A DNA stretch of 63,146 nucleotides from Candidatus Methanoplasma sp. (GTDB taxonomy: Archaea; Thermoplasmatota; Thermoplasmata; Methanomassiliicoccales; Methanomethylophilaceae): positions 1 to 63,146 of the forward strand of contig JAIRPP010000015.1 in the NCBI GenBank assembly GCA_031256955.1, written 5' to 3'. This document shows positions 1 to 13,635 of this stretch, one piece after another (the stretch's first letter is position 1; every line of letters begins with the position of its first letter). The notes under the pieces are model-generated. The model made no database searches, was not told the origin of the DNA, and saw only the letters and a list, made by a program, of their open reading frames with translations. Position numbers and translations under genes: made by a program.

Positions 1-12
1 CCCCCTCCCGGG

Positions 13-59
13 GCGCGAGAGAGGCCTCGAAGTCTACGACTTCTCGCCCTCTCTCGCGC
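13..59. terminator. Long GC-rich hairpin at window start
   Basis: Bases 13-24 (GCGCGAGAGAGG) pair perfectly with 48-59. Inside, 29-34 (GAAGTC) pairs with 38-43 around a 3-base loop, so the whole segment can fold as one long two-part stem. It is followed on the plus strand by the T-rich run TTGTTATTTAT. It may terminate a plus-strand gene lying before the window, or be a backstop for gyrBA. No coding role is visible. Confidence 0.5.
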
Positions 60-124
60 TTGTTATTTATCCTTCGTCTTCTTTCCATGAGTTTGTAAGG
101 ATAACTTCTTTTCAAAACAGTCCC

Positions 125-383
125 TCAAAGGGGAGGCGGAGCCTTGGGAGGCTCCCGCGGCCCGCCCGGGCGGGCCCCGGGCCTCTTCAGCCTGAAGCAC
201 GAGATCATCTCCCCGTCAGCGGATGCCCTGCCGGCGGCGACGGACGCGGCGGCGCACGCCGCGAACGTGGCCGACGATGCGACGGAGAGGATGGTTTCCA
301 GGGTCCCGCACGCGACGGCGGCGGCCGCCATCGACAAGGCGGAGGCGGCGCAGCACGCCGCCGCCGCGCGGGCCCATGCCGAT

Positions 384-394
<11 letters not shown>
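125..394 (-). CDS. Possible small Ala-rich protein after gyrA (doubtful)
   Basis: An 89-codon open frame begins with an ATG inside the last codons of gyrA and ends at a TGA near 125. It is very rich in Ala, with a Pro-rich tail, and matches no family I recognise. Against it being real: its end runs through the palindromes at 138-176, and the same stretch is open in other frames because of its GC content. In its favour: the overlap style matches the operons in this window. I consider it more likely noncoding. Confidence 0.18.
138..176. repeat. Tandem palindromes downstream of gyrA
   Basis: GGAGCC (138-143) pairs with GGCTCC (150-155). Next to it is the perfect 18-bp palindrome GGCCCGCCCGGGCGGGCC (159-176). 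Read on the minus strand, these stems are followed by a small CCC-TTTGA-GGG hairpin and a TTTTG run near 109-120. The likely role is 3'-end formation or stabilisation of the gyrBA transcript. This is inference from structure and position. Confidence 0.45.
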
Positions 395-4869
<4,475 letters not shown>

Positions 4870-6183
4870 ATGCGTCGCCGATACAAGATGAGCACTATAA
4901 TGGAAGAGGCCCGCAGGGGGGTCACGCCCCTGATCCGCAAGATCGCAGAGAGGGAGCGCGCCAGCGAGGAGTTCGTCAGGAACGGGATCGCTTCCGGCAG
5001 GATCGTCGTCCCGTCCAACCCGGCGCACGGGGCCGAGCCCGCGGCCATAGGGCAGGGCATGTCCGTGAAGATCAACGCCAACATAGGCACGTCCAGGGAC
5101 ATAGCGGACCCCGAGGGCGAGCTGCGCAAGATGAGGATCGCCATAAGGCACGGGGCGGACGCCATCATGGACCTGAGCACCGGCGGGGACGTGGACGCGA
5201 TAAGGAGGATGCTCATAAGGGAATGCCCCGTGATGATCGGGTCCGTCCCCATCTATCAGACGGGGCTCACCGCCGCCAGGAGGGACGCGGTCGTCGAGAT
5301 GACCGAGGACGACATGTTCTCCGGGATAGAGAGGCACGCGCGGGACGGCATGGACTTCATGACCGTCCACTGCGGCATCACCCGCGAGACGGTGGGATGG
5401 CTCAAGAGGCGCGGGCGCCTCATGGACGTCGTCTCCAGGGGCGGGTCCTTCCTGACCGCCTGGATACTACATAACGGGGAGGAGAACCCGCTGTACAGGA
5501 ACTTCGGGTACCTGCTGGAGATGGCCCGGAAGCACGAGTTCGCGCTGTCCCTGGGCGACGGGTTCCGTCCCGGGTGCATAAGCGACGCCACCGACCAGGC
5601 CCAGCTTTCAGAGCTGATGACCCTGGGCCACCTCGTCGAGAGGGCGAGGGAGGCGGGGGTCCAGAGCATGGTGGAGGGGCCGGGCCACGTCCCCCTGGAC
5701 CAGGTCCCGGCCAACGTCCGCCTCGAGAAATCGCTGTGCCACGGCGCGCCGTTCTACGTCCTGGGCCCGCTGGTCACCGACATAGCCCCCGGGTACGACC
5801 ACATAGTCGGCGCCATAGGCGGGGCGGTCGCCGCCCAGAGCGGGGCGGACTTCCTGTGCTACCTGACGCCCGCGGAGCACCTGTCCCTGCCCGACGAGGA
5901 CGACGTCAGGGAGGGGGTCATCGCCTCCAAGATAGCCGCGCACGCGGGGGACCTCTGCAGGGGGATCGGCAGGGACAGGGACGACGCCATGGCCCGCGCC
6001 AGAAAGGCGCTGGACTGGGAGGCGATGTACGGCGCCTGCCTGGACCCCGAGAAGGCCCGCAGGTACAGATCCAGAGGGTGCACGAAGAGCGAGGACGGGT
6101 GCTCCATGTGCGGCGACGTGTGCGCCGTGAAGATAGTCAACAGGTACCTGGTCAGAGGCCCGGGCGGGAGCGACGGGTGCTGA
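4870..6183 (+). CDS. thiC: Phosphomethylpyrimidine synthase ThiC
   Basis: A radical-SAM enzyme converting 5-aminoimidazole ribotide to hydroxymethylpyrimidine phosphate for thiamine synthesis. The protein has about 437 residues (431 if the second ATG at 4888 is used) and shows the family signatures VKINANIGTS, DLSTGGD, VSRGGSF, GDGFRPG and EGPGHVP. The C-terminal cluster motif is CSMCGDVC, i.e. Cys-x2-Cys-x3-Cys, one residue shorter between the last two cysteines than the bacterial Cys-x2-Cys-x4-Cys form. It appears monocistronic: divergent from gyrB and followed by a tRNA on the other strand. Confidence 0.95.
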   Translation: MRRRYKMSTIMEEARRGVTPLIRKIAERERASEEFVRNGIASGRIVVPSNPAHGAEPAAIGQGMSVKINANIGTSRDIADPEGELRKMRIAIRHGADAIMDLSTGGDVDAIRRMLIRECPVMIGSVPIYQTGLTAARRDAVVEMTEDDMFSGIERHARDGMDFMTVHCGITRETVGWLKRRGRLMDVVSRGGSFLTAWILHNGEENPLYRNFGYLLEMARKHEFALSLGDGFRPGCISDATDQAQLSELMTLGHLVERAREAGVQSMVEGPGHVPLDQVPANVRLEKSLCHGAPFYVLGPLVTDIAPGYDHIVGAIGGAVAAQSGADFLCYLTPAEHLSLPDEDDVREGVIASKIAAHAGDLCRGIGRDRDDAMARARKALDWEAMYGACLDPEKARRYRSRGCTKSEDGCSMCGDVCAVKIVNRYLVRGPGGSDGC

Positions 6184-6207
6184 CCCGCCGGCGCGCGAGA
6201 AGCGAGA

Positions 6208-6282
6208 TGGAGCCACTGGAGGGGATCGAACCCCCGGCCTACAGTTTACGAAACTGCCGCTCTACCGCTGAGCCACAGTGGC
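6208..6282 (-). tRNA. tRNA-Thr (CGT)
   Basis: On the minus strand a complete cloverleaf can be folded: acceptor stem GCCACTG/CAGTGGC, D-stem GCTC/GAGC, anticodon stem GCAGT/ACTGT with loop TTCGTAA (anticodon CGT), variable loop AGGCC, T-arm GGGGG-TTCGATC-CCCTC. The discriminator is T and the CCA end is encoded (6208-6210). No intron is seen. A TATA-like CTTTTTATC lies about 35 nt upstream (near 6310-6320). Confidence 0.95.
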
Positions 6283-6318
6283 GTGCAGACTGCTGAACGA
6301 AAGCATAGATAAAAAGGT

Positions 6319-7143
6319 TTACTCCGGCGGATGCGCGCGCCTGTATTTCGGGAACATGTCGCGGAAGACGACCGCGTCCCTCTCTATCAGGGGGGATTCG
6401 CATATGAACGTGCAGTCCCTCTCGCACCCGTCCAGCGCGCCCGCCAGCAGCCGGAGGTCGGGGTCCCTCGCCTCCAGGGGCAGGTGGGATATCTCGCCCT
6501 TGTCCCCGTACCTTATGCAGCTTATGTGGAAGTGCGCCGTCTCCCCGCACAGCGGGAAGAACTCGTCCAGGAGCGCCCTCATGTCCGCCTCCGTCCTCAG
6601 GCGCCCCCCGCCCCTGGCGTGGACGTGGGCGACGTCGAGGACGGGCCTCACGCCGTCCACGGAGCCCATGACCTCGCCTATCTCCTCCAGCGTGCCGAAC
6701 TGCCCCTTCTTCCCCATGGTCTCCACGCCCAGGGCCACGCCGCGGATCCCCTCGCCCGCCATGGCGTCCCTGCACCTCCCGAGCCCCTCTATGACGGAGC
6801 CCATGGCCTCTCCGGGGGCCTTGCCGTAGGACGCGGCGTGGATCACGACGATGTACGCGCCCAGCGCGGAGGCCGCCCGCACCGTGTCCATGACCCAGCC
6901 GACGCTCTTCTCGCGAGTCTCGGCCGACTCCGAGTTGAAGCTCACGAAGTATGGCGCGTGGCAGCTCAGGCGGACGTCCAGCCTGCGGGCGCAGTCCCCG
7001 ATGGCCTTCGCCCTCTCCTGCGATATCCTGGCCCCCCTGACGAACTCCACCTCTAGCGCGTCCAGCCCCAGGTCCCTGGCGTACTGCAGCGCGCCCTCCG
7101 GGGTCTTTCCTGCTTCCGGGTATCCCGCGGGACCGAATCTCAT
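6319..7143 (-). CDS. Endonuclease IV-like TIM-barrel (AP endonuclease family)
   Basis: A 274-residue protein of the xylose-isomerase-like/endonuclease IV fold. Likely metal ligands occur in the family order: CHAPY, VIHAASYG, GVETMGKKG, LDVAHVHA, HFHIS and ICESP. This matches the three-zinc pattern of Nfo, which cuts the backbone 5' to abasic sites. The start was placed at the ATG at 7143, where family similarity begins; longer readings run into the divergent gene's control region. Its divergent neighbour is an 8-oxoguanine glycosylase, which creates abasic sites, so the pair fits base-excision repair. Confidence 0.85.
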   Translation of the reverse strand: MRFGPAGYPEAGKTPEGALQYARDLGLDALEVEFVRGARISQERAKAIGDCARRLDVRLSCHAPYFVSFNSESAETREKSVGWVMDTVRAASALGAYIVVIHAASYGKAPGEAMGSVIEGLGRCRDAMAGEGIRGVALGVETMGKKGQFGTLEEIGEVMGSVDGVRPVLDVAHVHARGGGRLRTEADMRALLDEFFPLCGETAHFHISCIRYGDKGEISHLPLEARDPDLRLLAGALDGCERDCTFICESPLIERDAVVFRDMFPKYRRAHPPE

Positions 7144-7223
7144 GCCCGTGCATGCAGGCGCGGATATTTCTTTGTTGCCCGCGCCCTCACAGGCGGTATA
7201 TACGCCCTGCGCCATGTCCGCGC

Positions 7224-8021
7224 ATGCGCATAGACCTCGAAGTGTCGCTGGACCCGACCCTGGGATGCGGCCAGGCCCACAGGTGGAGGCTCGCAGACGG
7301 GGTCTGGACGGGCGTCCTGGGAGGGGACGTGGTGCGCCTGGCCCAGGCGGACGGCGGCTTCGAATGCGAGGGGTGCTCCGACAGGCGGAGGATCCTGGAA
7401 TACTTCAGGGAGGGGGACGACCTCCAGGCCATAGTCTCGGAGATCTCCGCCGCCGACCCGCACGTCGCGAGGCTGGCGGCCGCGTGCCCCGGCATGCGCA
7501 TACTGAAGCAGGACAGGTGGGAGTGCCTCGCCACGTACCTCCTGGCCACGAACGCCAACGTCAAGCGCATAGCGAAGATGGTGGAATCCGTCTGCGACGC
7601 GTTCGGGAGGGATCTGGGCGAGAGGAGGGCGTTCCCGACGCCGAAGGAGATCCTGGACGGGCGCGACGGGATATGCGCGTGCAGGCTGGGGTTCAGGGAG
7701 GGCAGGCTCCTGGAGCTGGCGGAGAGGGCGGAGAGCGGCGAGGTCGACCCGGACGCCTTCGCGGAGATGGGCTACGGGGAGTGCGTGGAATCCCTCATGG
7801 GGATCAACGGGGTGGGGCCGAAGGTCGCGGACTGCGTGGCCCTGTTCGCGTACGGCCACCTGGAGGCGTTCCCGGTGGACGCCAGGATATCCGCCCGCCT
7901 GGGCGAGCTGTACGGGGCGTCCGGGAGCTATAGGGCCATGTCCGGGTTCGGCAGGTCCATGTTCGGGAGGTACGCGGGATACGCCCAGCAGTTCCTCTAT
8001 CACAGCGAGTTCATATCCTGA
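7224..8021 (+). CDS. ogg: 8-oxoguanine DNA glycosylase (OGG1 type)
   Basis: A 265-residue HhH-GPD glycosylase/AP lyase that removes oxidised guanine. The helix-hairpin-helix and catalytic lysine are in GINGVGPKVADC, and the catalytic aspartate is in the following FPVDARI, aligning with Lys249 and Asp268 of human OGG1. The N-terminal beta domain begins with a stretch resembling the eukaryotic form (DPTLGCGQAHRW). The ATG at 7224 was chosen because family similarity starts there. A TATA-like GGTATATACG lies at about 7193-7202. It overlaps nothing and is convergent with lhr, whose stop begins at the next base. Confidence 0.9.
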   Translation: MRIDLEVSLDPTLGCGQAHRWRLADGVWTGVLGGDVVRLAQADGGFECEGCSDRRRILEYFREGDDLQAIVSEISAADPHVARLAAACPGMRILKQDRWECLATYLLATNANVKRIAKMVESVCDAFGRDLGERRAFPTPKEILDGRDGICACRLGFREGRLLELAERAESGEVDPDAFAEMGYGECVESLMGINGVGPKVADCVALFAYGHLEAFPVDARISARLGELYGASGSYRAMSGFGRSMFGRYAGYAQQFLYHSEFIS

Positions 8022-11000
8022 TCACGCGCCCGGGTTCGTCTTGATGTAGAACTCGGACACGTCCCAGCTGTCCTCTTCCCTCTTCTTCTCCTCTATCTTG
8101 ACCCCGCAGCTCCTGGCGGTCTTCCTGACGAACAGGCGGGCCTTGTCGGACCCCGAGAAGTCCTCCACCTTCGCCTTCCCTGCGTCCACCCTGCCCTTGA
8201 ACTGCCCTATGATCTCCGTGCCGTCGAAGACGACGCAGTCGGAGGAGCCTATCTTGCGCTTAATCGATTCCCTGAGATAGAAGTGGAGGTTGTCCTGGGA
8301 GTTCAGCAGGAGCATCTCCTTGAACTCCGGCGCCTTGAAGCCCTCGTCCGACGCCAGCATCCACCTGAGCGTGGCGTCGCCCTCCAGGAGGAAGCCCTTT
8401 ATCAGGAAGCCCTCGCGCTCCAGCTCGGCCAGGATCCTGCGGGTCTGGGCCATCCCGGTCCCCATGAACCTGGACAGCGCCTCCGCGGAGAACATGCCGA
8501 AGTCCTCGAAGTGCATCTTCACTATGCGCTTGAGCGCCTCTCCCCTGTCCATGCCCCCCGAGGGGACGACGCTGTAGTACTGGTCCTCGTCCTGGCACAG
8601 TGCGGAGCGCTCGTGCAGGCCGGACAGGATGCCCATCGTCCTCTCCTCCGAGAACGGGGAGTTGGCGACGATCTCCTTCTTGGATATGGGCTGCCTGGAC
8701 CTTATCATGGCCAGGACCGCATTGGAATCGCAGTCCTCGCCCTCGTCCTTGGAGTCCCTGTAGAGCTTCGCGAACTCCCTCGTGGTGTACCCTACGAACG
8801 ACGGGGACAGCATCATCTTCACCAGCTCCCCGCGGTCCAGCTCCTTCTCGACGGTGGCCCTCTGGCCCACGCGGGTCATGATCTCCTGGTCGTTCCTTAT
8901 GTATCCCCTGCCCTTGACCGCCGCGGACACGGACGCGTACCTCCTGTCGGAAGCCGCCCTCTGCCTGAAGAAGACGTAGTCGAGGCCCTCCGATTCGGTC
9001 ATGGTCCTCGGCGTGAACCTGCCCTTGGCGTAGAAGCCGTTGACCAGCGAATACCCCGCCGCGGACATGGCGGCGGCGGCCTCCGCGCCCAGCTCTGCCG
9101 CGTCCGCCCCCATGACCTCTCTCACCCGTATGAGGTCCGTGCCCTTCATGCCGAAGAACTCCATCATGCGGTCCAGCGCGTCCAGGACCCCGGGCAGGTG
9201 CTCCGGCCCGTCCAGGTCCATCCCGCGGACCTCCACGCAGCCCGACATCTCCCAGATCTCGAGGCCCCCTATCAGGCGCGGGCCGCGGGTGACCGGGTAC
9301 ACCCACTTCTCACCGAAGCGGGAGGACAGGAGCATCCACATGTTGGACAGGTACGGGTCGTACAGCGACCTGACCACGACCCTGTCGTCCGGGGGGCCCG
9401 GGTCCGCGAGCTTCGGGAGCTCGTCGGGCATGACGTACATGCTGTTGGGGTTGTCCGCCTCGTACACCAGCACCGCCCCGATCTCGCCCAGGACCTCCAG
9501 GACCCTCTGGGGCGGCATCTCGAAGACGTAGGACAGCGCCGCGGGGGCGATGGGGCCGTATGCCCTGACGTACCCCTCGATCAGCTCGCTCGCGGGGTCC
9601 TCGGAGAGGGCGGCTGGATGGTACGGGACGTACGTGTTCTCCGCGCCCCACTCCTCCTTCTCCTCGAACGCGCGGACTATCCTCGTAGCCGCGTCCAAGC
9701 GCTGGAGGGACTCCTTCACCTCCTCCTTCTTGAGGCCGGTGGCGGCGACTATCTCGCGCATCGTGGCCCTGCCCATGCACTCGATCCTCGCCATGATCCC
9801 CTCGTCGAAGTCGGACAGCTGGGAGGCGTGCGGCCTGATGGCCATGAGCTTCTCCGCGTTGTCCCTGAGTATGTATCTGACCCTCCCCCTCACGAACCTC
9901 CCCAGCAGGACCTCGCCGGACGCCCTCATCTCCTGCCACTCGGCGAGGCTGAACCCGCTTATGCGGTTGAACAGGTCCAGCTCGCTGCCGACGGTCCTGA
10001 AGAAGCCCAGATATTCGCGTATGTCCCCGAACTCCCTGCCCTTGGACATCCTGAACCGCTCTATCGCGTCGTGGTCGTAGACGTTGTCCTTGCCCGCCCT
10101 CAGCCTCATGCGGTCTATGCTCCTCATGTACTGCGGGTGCTCCGAGATCAGGAAGCTGCCCTTGGCCACCGTCCCCTTGGCGACGCACGATTCCAGCGCG
10201 GTGCGGGCGTCCGCCTCCGGGATCGACAGGGCGTACGCGACCTCGGGGACCGTGGCGGGGGCGAAGCACGACAGGTGCCTGGACACTATGTCCTCCTGCG
10301 CCTTCATCCTGTCCGCCTCCGGGAACGACGCCTTGGAGAAGCGCCACCTGTTGTTGGCGTCTATGTCGGAGCGGGTTATGAGGTACATGGACTCGAGCTT
10401 CCTGGCCGACCTGAACGTCACGTCCTCGCTCAGCTCCAGCTTGGCGGATATCTCGCTGAGGGCGGACCTGTCCCCCACGGCGTCCAGGACCCTGCGGTCG
10501 GTCTCCGTGAGCTCCCTCTCCTTCGCGGTCGCCGCCGCGTACGCGGGGAGGTCCTCGATCGCCGCTATGTGCGGCTCGTCCAGGAACACGGTCCCTATCC
10601 TGCCCTCCTTCAGCAGGGCGCGGACCCACTCGTCCACGATCTTCTTGTCCGCGTCGGAGTACGGGTATATGCTGCGCCCCCTCTCCCTTATCGCCTGGAG
10701 CGGGCCCGCCCGCGCCAGCAGGGCGGGTATGTCGTCCTTGCAGGAGACGCGCCCGATCTTCTGCCTGAAGTACGGGATGACCAGGTTCTCCTCGAACTCG
10801 AACTCGCGTATGTTGTCCCCCAGGGCGCGGGAGAGCACCTTCCGGTGCAGCTCCTTGAGCAGGGCGGAGCGGTCCTCCATGAGGACGATGTCCGAGAAGC
10901 CGGACAGTATCACCGAGTGGGCGAACGGGGACGGCATGCCCGAGAAGCCGGAGGTCTGCACGCCCAGCTTCCCGCTCTCCACCATCTCCAGGACGAGCCT

Positions 11001-13346
11001 GGCGTTCTTCACGTCCATGTCGTCCTCCATGACCTCCCTGTACGTCTCGTCTATAACGGGCGCGTTGCTCATGTCCCTCAGGGCGTCCAGGAGGTAGGTG
11101 GAGCGGATCTGCTGGCGGTTGACGGATATGGGGCGGCCCATGTAGTTGCGGAGGATCATGAAGCTGCGGGCGGCGGTGTGCCTGAACCTGAGCTTGAATA
11201 TCTCGGAATCCTTTATCGCCTTCCTGAGTATGGGCTCCAGGTCGGCGGATCCCAGCAGGCGCGGGACCTCGGACACGTCTATCCTGCGGGACGTGCCTAT
11301 CATGAAGTTGTCGTCCGATATCGTGACCGACGCGTTCGCGCCGGTGACGTTGGATATCCTGTAGGCGTACCCCCTGGAGAGGGCGTCGTTCACCCTCCTG
11401 CCGAAGGGGAAGTGGAATATGATCTTCTGGTTGCCGGACGGGTCTATGTACTCCTCCACGGAGAGCCTCCTGTCGTCCGATATGGTCCCCGCGACGGCCT
11501 TCTGCTCCCTGAAGTACGACACGATGCTCCTGGCCGACCCCTCGTCTATGTCGAACTCGGAGCACAGCCTGGGCACGAGCGTGGACGCGTCCTCGTCGAT
11601 GGAGTCCGAGAGCTCCCTCCTGAACGCCGCCACGTCCATGGAGAGGTCGAAGCTCCGGGGGAGCATCTCCCCCGCCCAGGACGGCACCGTGGGCTTCCTG
11701 CCGCTGGCCTCCCTGACGTGGGCGATCATCCCCTTGGACCTCACGAACTCCAGCGACCTCCCGCCCAGAACGAACACGTCCTTCGGGGACAGCCTCTCCA
11801 CGAACTTCTCGGAGAGCTCGCCCACGTTCGCGCCGTGGCCCGTGACCACCTTGTAGTTGGCCTCCTCGGGTATCGTGCCCAGGTTCATCAGGTATATCAT
11901 CCTGGACCCCTTCTTCCTGCCGAACTGGCCCTCCTCCTCGTCGTACCATATCTTGGAGTACACACCCTCGTGCTCGTCCTTGCTCCCCAGGTACCTCAGC
12001 ACGTCCATGAACCTGTCCCGGGACAGGTTGCGGTAGCAGTAGGACCCGCGCACGACGTCGTACGCGTCGTCCGCGCTCCACCTGCAGTCGAGGCTCATGC
12101 CCACCACCGCCTGGGCCAGCACGTCGAGGCAGTTCTCCGGTATCCCCACCCTGTCTATGTCCCCCCTGTGCGCCGCGCGGCACATCACCGCGCACTCCAC
12201 GAGGTCGTCCAGGTCGAACACTATGAGGCGCCCCTTGGCGACCTTGCCGAAGCTGTGGCCGCTCCTGCCTATCCTCTGCAGGCCCTTGGCCACCGACTTG
12301 GGGGACCCTATCTGGCACACCAGGTCCACAGACCCTATGTCTATCCCGAGCTCGAGGGACGTGGACGACACGACGCACTTTATCTCCCCCCTCTTCAGGC
12401 GCTCCTCCACGTCCATCCTGGTCTCCCTGCCGAGGGAGCTGTGGTGCACCTCCACGTTCTCCAGGCCCCTCTCCTTCAGCTTGTACACGACGCTCTCCGC
12501 CCCGGACCTCGTGTTCGTGAACACCAGCGTGGTCTCGTGCGAGTCTATGAGCTCCTTGAGGGTGTCGTACATCATGGAGTTGACTATCTCCGACGACAGC
12601 GCGGTCATGTCCTCGGCGGGGCACACCACTTTCAGGTCCAGCGTCTTCTTGGAATCGGATTCGATCAGGACCACGTCCCTGGCGCCCTTCCCCGGGTCGC
12701 AGCCGACCAGGTACCCCGCTATGGCCTCCACGGGCGCGAGGGTGGCGGAGAGGCCGATCCTGGTGAACGGCTTCTCGCAGAAGCGGCTCAGGCGCTCCAG
12801 CGTGAGGGACAGGAACGCGCCCCTCTTGGAATCGCATATGTCGTGTATCTCGTCCAGGATCACCCACTCCAGCTTCCTCAGGCTCTCCTTGAACTTCGGG
12901 GCGGCCAGGATGAGCGCGAGGGATTCGGGGGTGGTTATCAGTATGTGCGGGGGATGGCGGACCATCTTCTGCCTGTCGCTCTGCGACGTGTCCCCCGAGC
13001 GGACCGCCACGCGTATGTCGGGCACGTTCATGCCCGCCTCCTCCGCCACCTTCCTCATCTCCTCCAGGGGCGTGGTGAGGTTGCGGTTGATGTCGTTCGC
13101 CAGGGCTTTGAGCGGAGATATGTAGACGCAGTACACCCTCTCCTCCAGGCGGCCCTCCGACGCATACCTGGTGAGCTCGTTGATTATGCTGGTGAACGCC
13201 GTGAGCGTCTTGCCGGACCCCGTCGGAGACGAGACGAGGACGTTCTTCCTCTTGTGTATCTCGGGGATCGCCTTCGCCTGAGGCTCGGTGAGGCCGCTAA
13301 ACCGCTCGCTGAACCATCTCGAAATGAGCGGCTCCATCACGCTCAT
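8022..13346 (-). CDS. lhr: Giant Lhr-type ATP-dependent helicase
   Basis: A superfamily 2 helicase of about 1,774 residues. The N-terminal RecA domain has SPTGSGKT (38-47), DEIH (165-168) and SAT (200-202); the second has the motif VI string QRIGRSGH. A winged helix and the Lhr-specific domain follow to about residue 870. Further winged-helix segments come next. Around 1320-1410 is a stretch (SLYDPYLSNMW, then RLIGGLEIW) resembling the AlkZ-like domain of the E. coli Lhr C-terminus, which carries DNA glycosylase activity in that protein. About 360 further residues follow, so it exceeds E. coli Lhr (1,538). The ATG at 13346 follows AGAGGT closely; ATG 13337 and TTG 13388 (after GGGGGG) are alternatives. 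A TATA-like AAATATGATAAATAC lies near 13427-13441. Confidence 0.9.
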   Translation of the reverse strand: MSVMEPLISRWFSERFSGLTEPQAKAIPEIHKRKNVLVSSPTGSGKTLTAFTSIINELTRYASEGRLEERVYCVYISPLKALANDINRNLTTPLEEMRKVAEEAGMNVPDIRVAVRSGDTSQSDRQKMVRHPPHILITTPESLALILAAPKFKESLRKLEWVILDEIHDICDSKRGAFLSLTLERLSRFCEKPFTRIGLSATLAPVEAIAGYLVGCDPGKGARDVVLIESDSKKTLDLKVVCPAEDMTALSSEIVNSMMYDTLKELIDSHETTLVFTNTRSGAESVVYKLKERGLENVEVHHSSLGRETRMDVEERLKRGEIKCVVSSTSLELGIDIGSVDLVCQIGSPKSVAKGLQRIGRSGHSFGKVAKGRLIVFDLDDLVECAVMCRAAHRGDIDRVGIPENCLDVLAQAVVGMSLDCRWSADDAYDVVRGSYCYRNLSRDRFMDVLRYLGSKDEHEGVYSKIWYDEEEGQFGRKKGSRMIYLMNLGTIPEEANYKVVTGHGANVGELSEKFVERLSPKDVFVLGGRSLEFVRSKGMIAHVREASGRKPTVPSWAGEMLPRSFDLSMDVAAFRRELSDSIDEDASTLVPRLCSEFDIDEGSARSIVSYFREQKAVAGTISDDRRLSVEEYIDPSGNQKIIFHFPFGRRVNDALSRGYAYRISNVTGANASVTISDDNFMIGTSRRIDVSEVPRLLGSADLEPILRKAIKDSEIFKLRFRHTAARSFMILRNYMGRPISVNRQQIRSTYLLDALRDMSNAPVIDETYREVMEDDMDVKNARLVLEMVESGKLGVQTSGFSGMPSPFAHSVILSGFSDIVLMEDRSALLKELHRKVLSRALGDNIREFEFEENLVIPYFRQKIGRVSCKDDIPALLARAGPLQAIRERGRSIYPYSDADKKIVDEWVRALLKEGRIGTVFLDEPHIAAIEDLPAYAAATAKERELTETDRRVLDAVGDRSALSEISAKLELSEDVTFRSARKLESMYLITRSDIDANNRWRFSKASFPEADRMKAQEDIVSRHLSCFAPATVPEVAYALSIPEADARTALESCVAKGTVAKGSFLISEHPQYMRSIDRMRLRAGKDNVYDHDAIERFRMSKGREFGDIREYLGFFRTVGSELDLFNRISGFSLAEWQEMRASGEVLLGRFVRGRVRYILRDNAEKLMAIRPHASQLSDFDEGIMARIECMGRATMREIVAATGLKKEEVKESLQRLDAATRIVRAFEEKEEWGAENTYVPYHPAALSEDPASELIEGYVRAYGPIAPAALSYVFEMPPQRVLEVLGEIGAVLVYEADNPNSMYVMPDELPKLADPGPPDDRVVVRSLYDPYLSNMWMLLSSRFGEKWVYPVTRGPRLIGGLEIWEMSGCVEVRGMDLDGPEHLPGVLDALDRMMEFFGMKGTDLIRVREVMGADAAELGAEAAAAMSAAGYSLVNGFYAKGRFTPRTMTESEGLDYVFFRQRAASDRRYASVSAAVKGRGYIRNDQEIMTRVGQRATVEKELDRGELVKMMLSPSFVGYTTREFAKLYRDSKDEGEDCDSNAVLAMIRSRQPISKKEIVANSPFSEERTMGILSGLHERSALCQDEDQYYSVVPSGGMDRGEALKRIVKMHFEDFGMFSAEALSRFMGTGMAQTRRILAELEREGFLIKGFLLEGDATLRWMLASDEGFKAPEFKEMLLLNSQDNLHFYLRESIKRKIGSSDCVVFDGTEIIGQFKGRVDAGKAKVEDFSGSDKARLFVRKTARSCGVKIEEKKREEDSWDVSEFYIKTNPGA

Positions 13347-13635
13347 GACCTCTTCGGTCGTATGGGCTTTATTGGCAGTCTCTATCAATTCTTTATCCCC
13401 CCGATGCGGGGAACCTAATCCATATGAGTATTTATCATATTTGAGATGACTGGGACGAAAGGGCGTTTTGCACGACCATACGCATACAGTGCGCCCGCGG
13501 AAACCCGCCGCCAGGGGTTTTGCGCGCGGCTCGGCGCGCGATGCGCGGGCGCGGCGCAGGGGTGCGCCTGCACGGAGGCGCGCGCGAAATGCGGGAAGAA
13601 TAAAGGTAATAATCGAGTAAGGCGATAGGCTGGGC
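13347..13635. promoter_or_regulatory. Divergent region between lhr and an exported protein gene
   Basis: The lhr side has the TATA-like element near 13427-13441. On the plus side AATAAAGGTAATAATCG (about 13597-13613) lies 25-35 nt before the ATG at 13636. The middle (13470-13590) is extremely GC-rich with several imperfect GCGC palindromes. I see no gene in it. Confidence 0.45.

Noticed and set aside
8283-13418. A 1,711-codon plus-strand open frame opposite lhr
   Set aside because: Antisense shadow of a real helicase gene; low-complexity composition (His, Leu, Pro, Val, Arg) and no domain.
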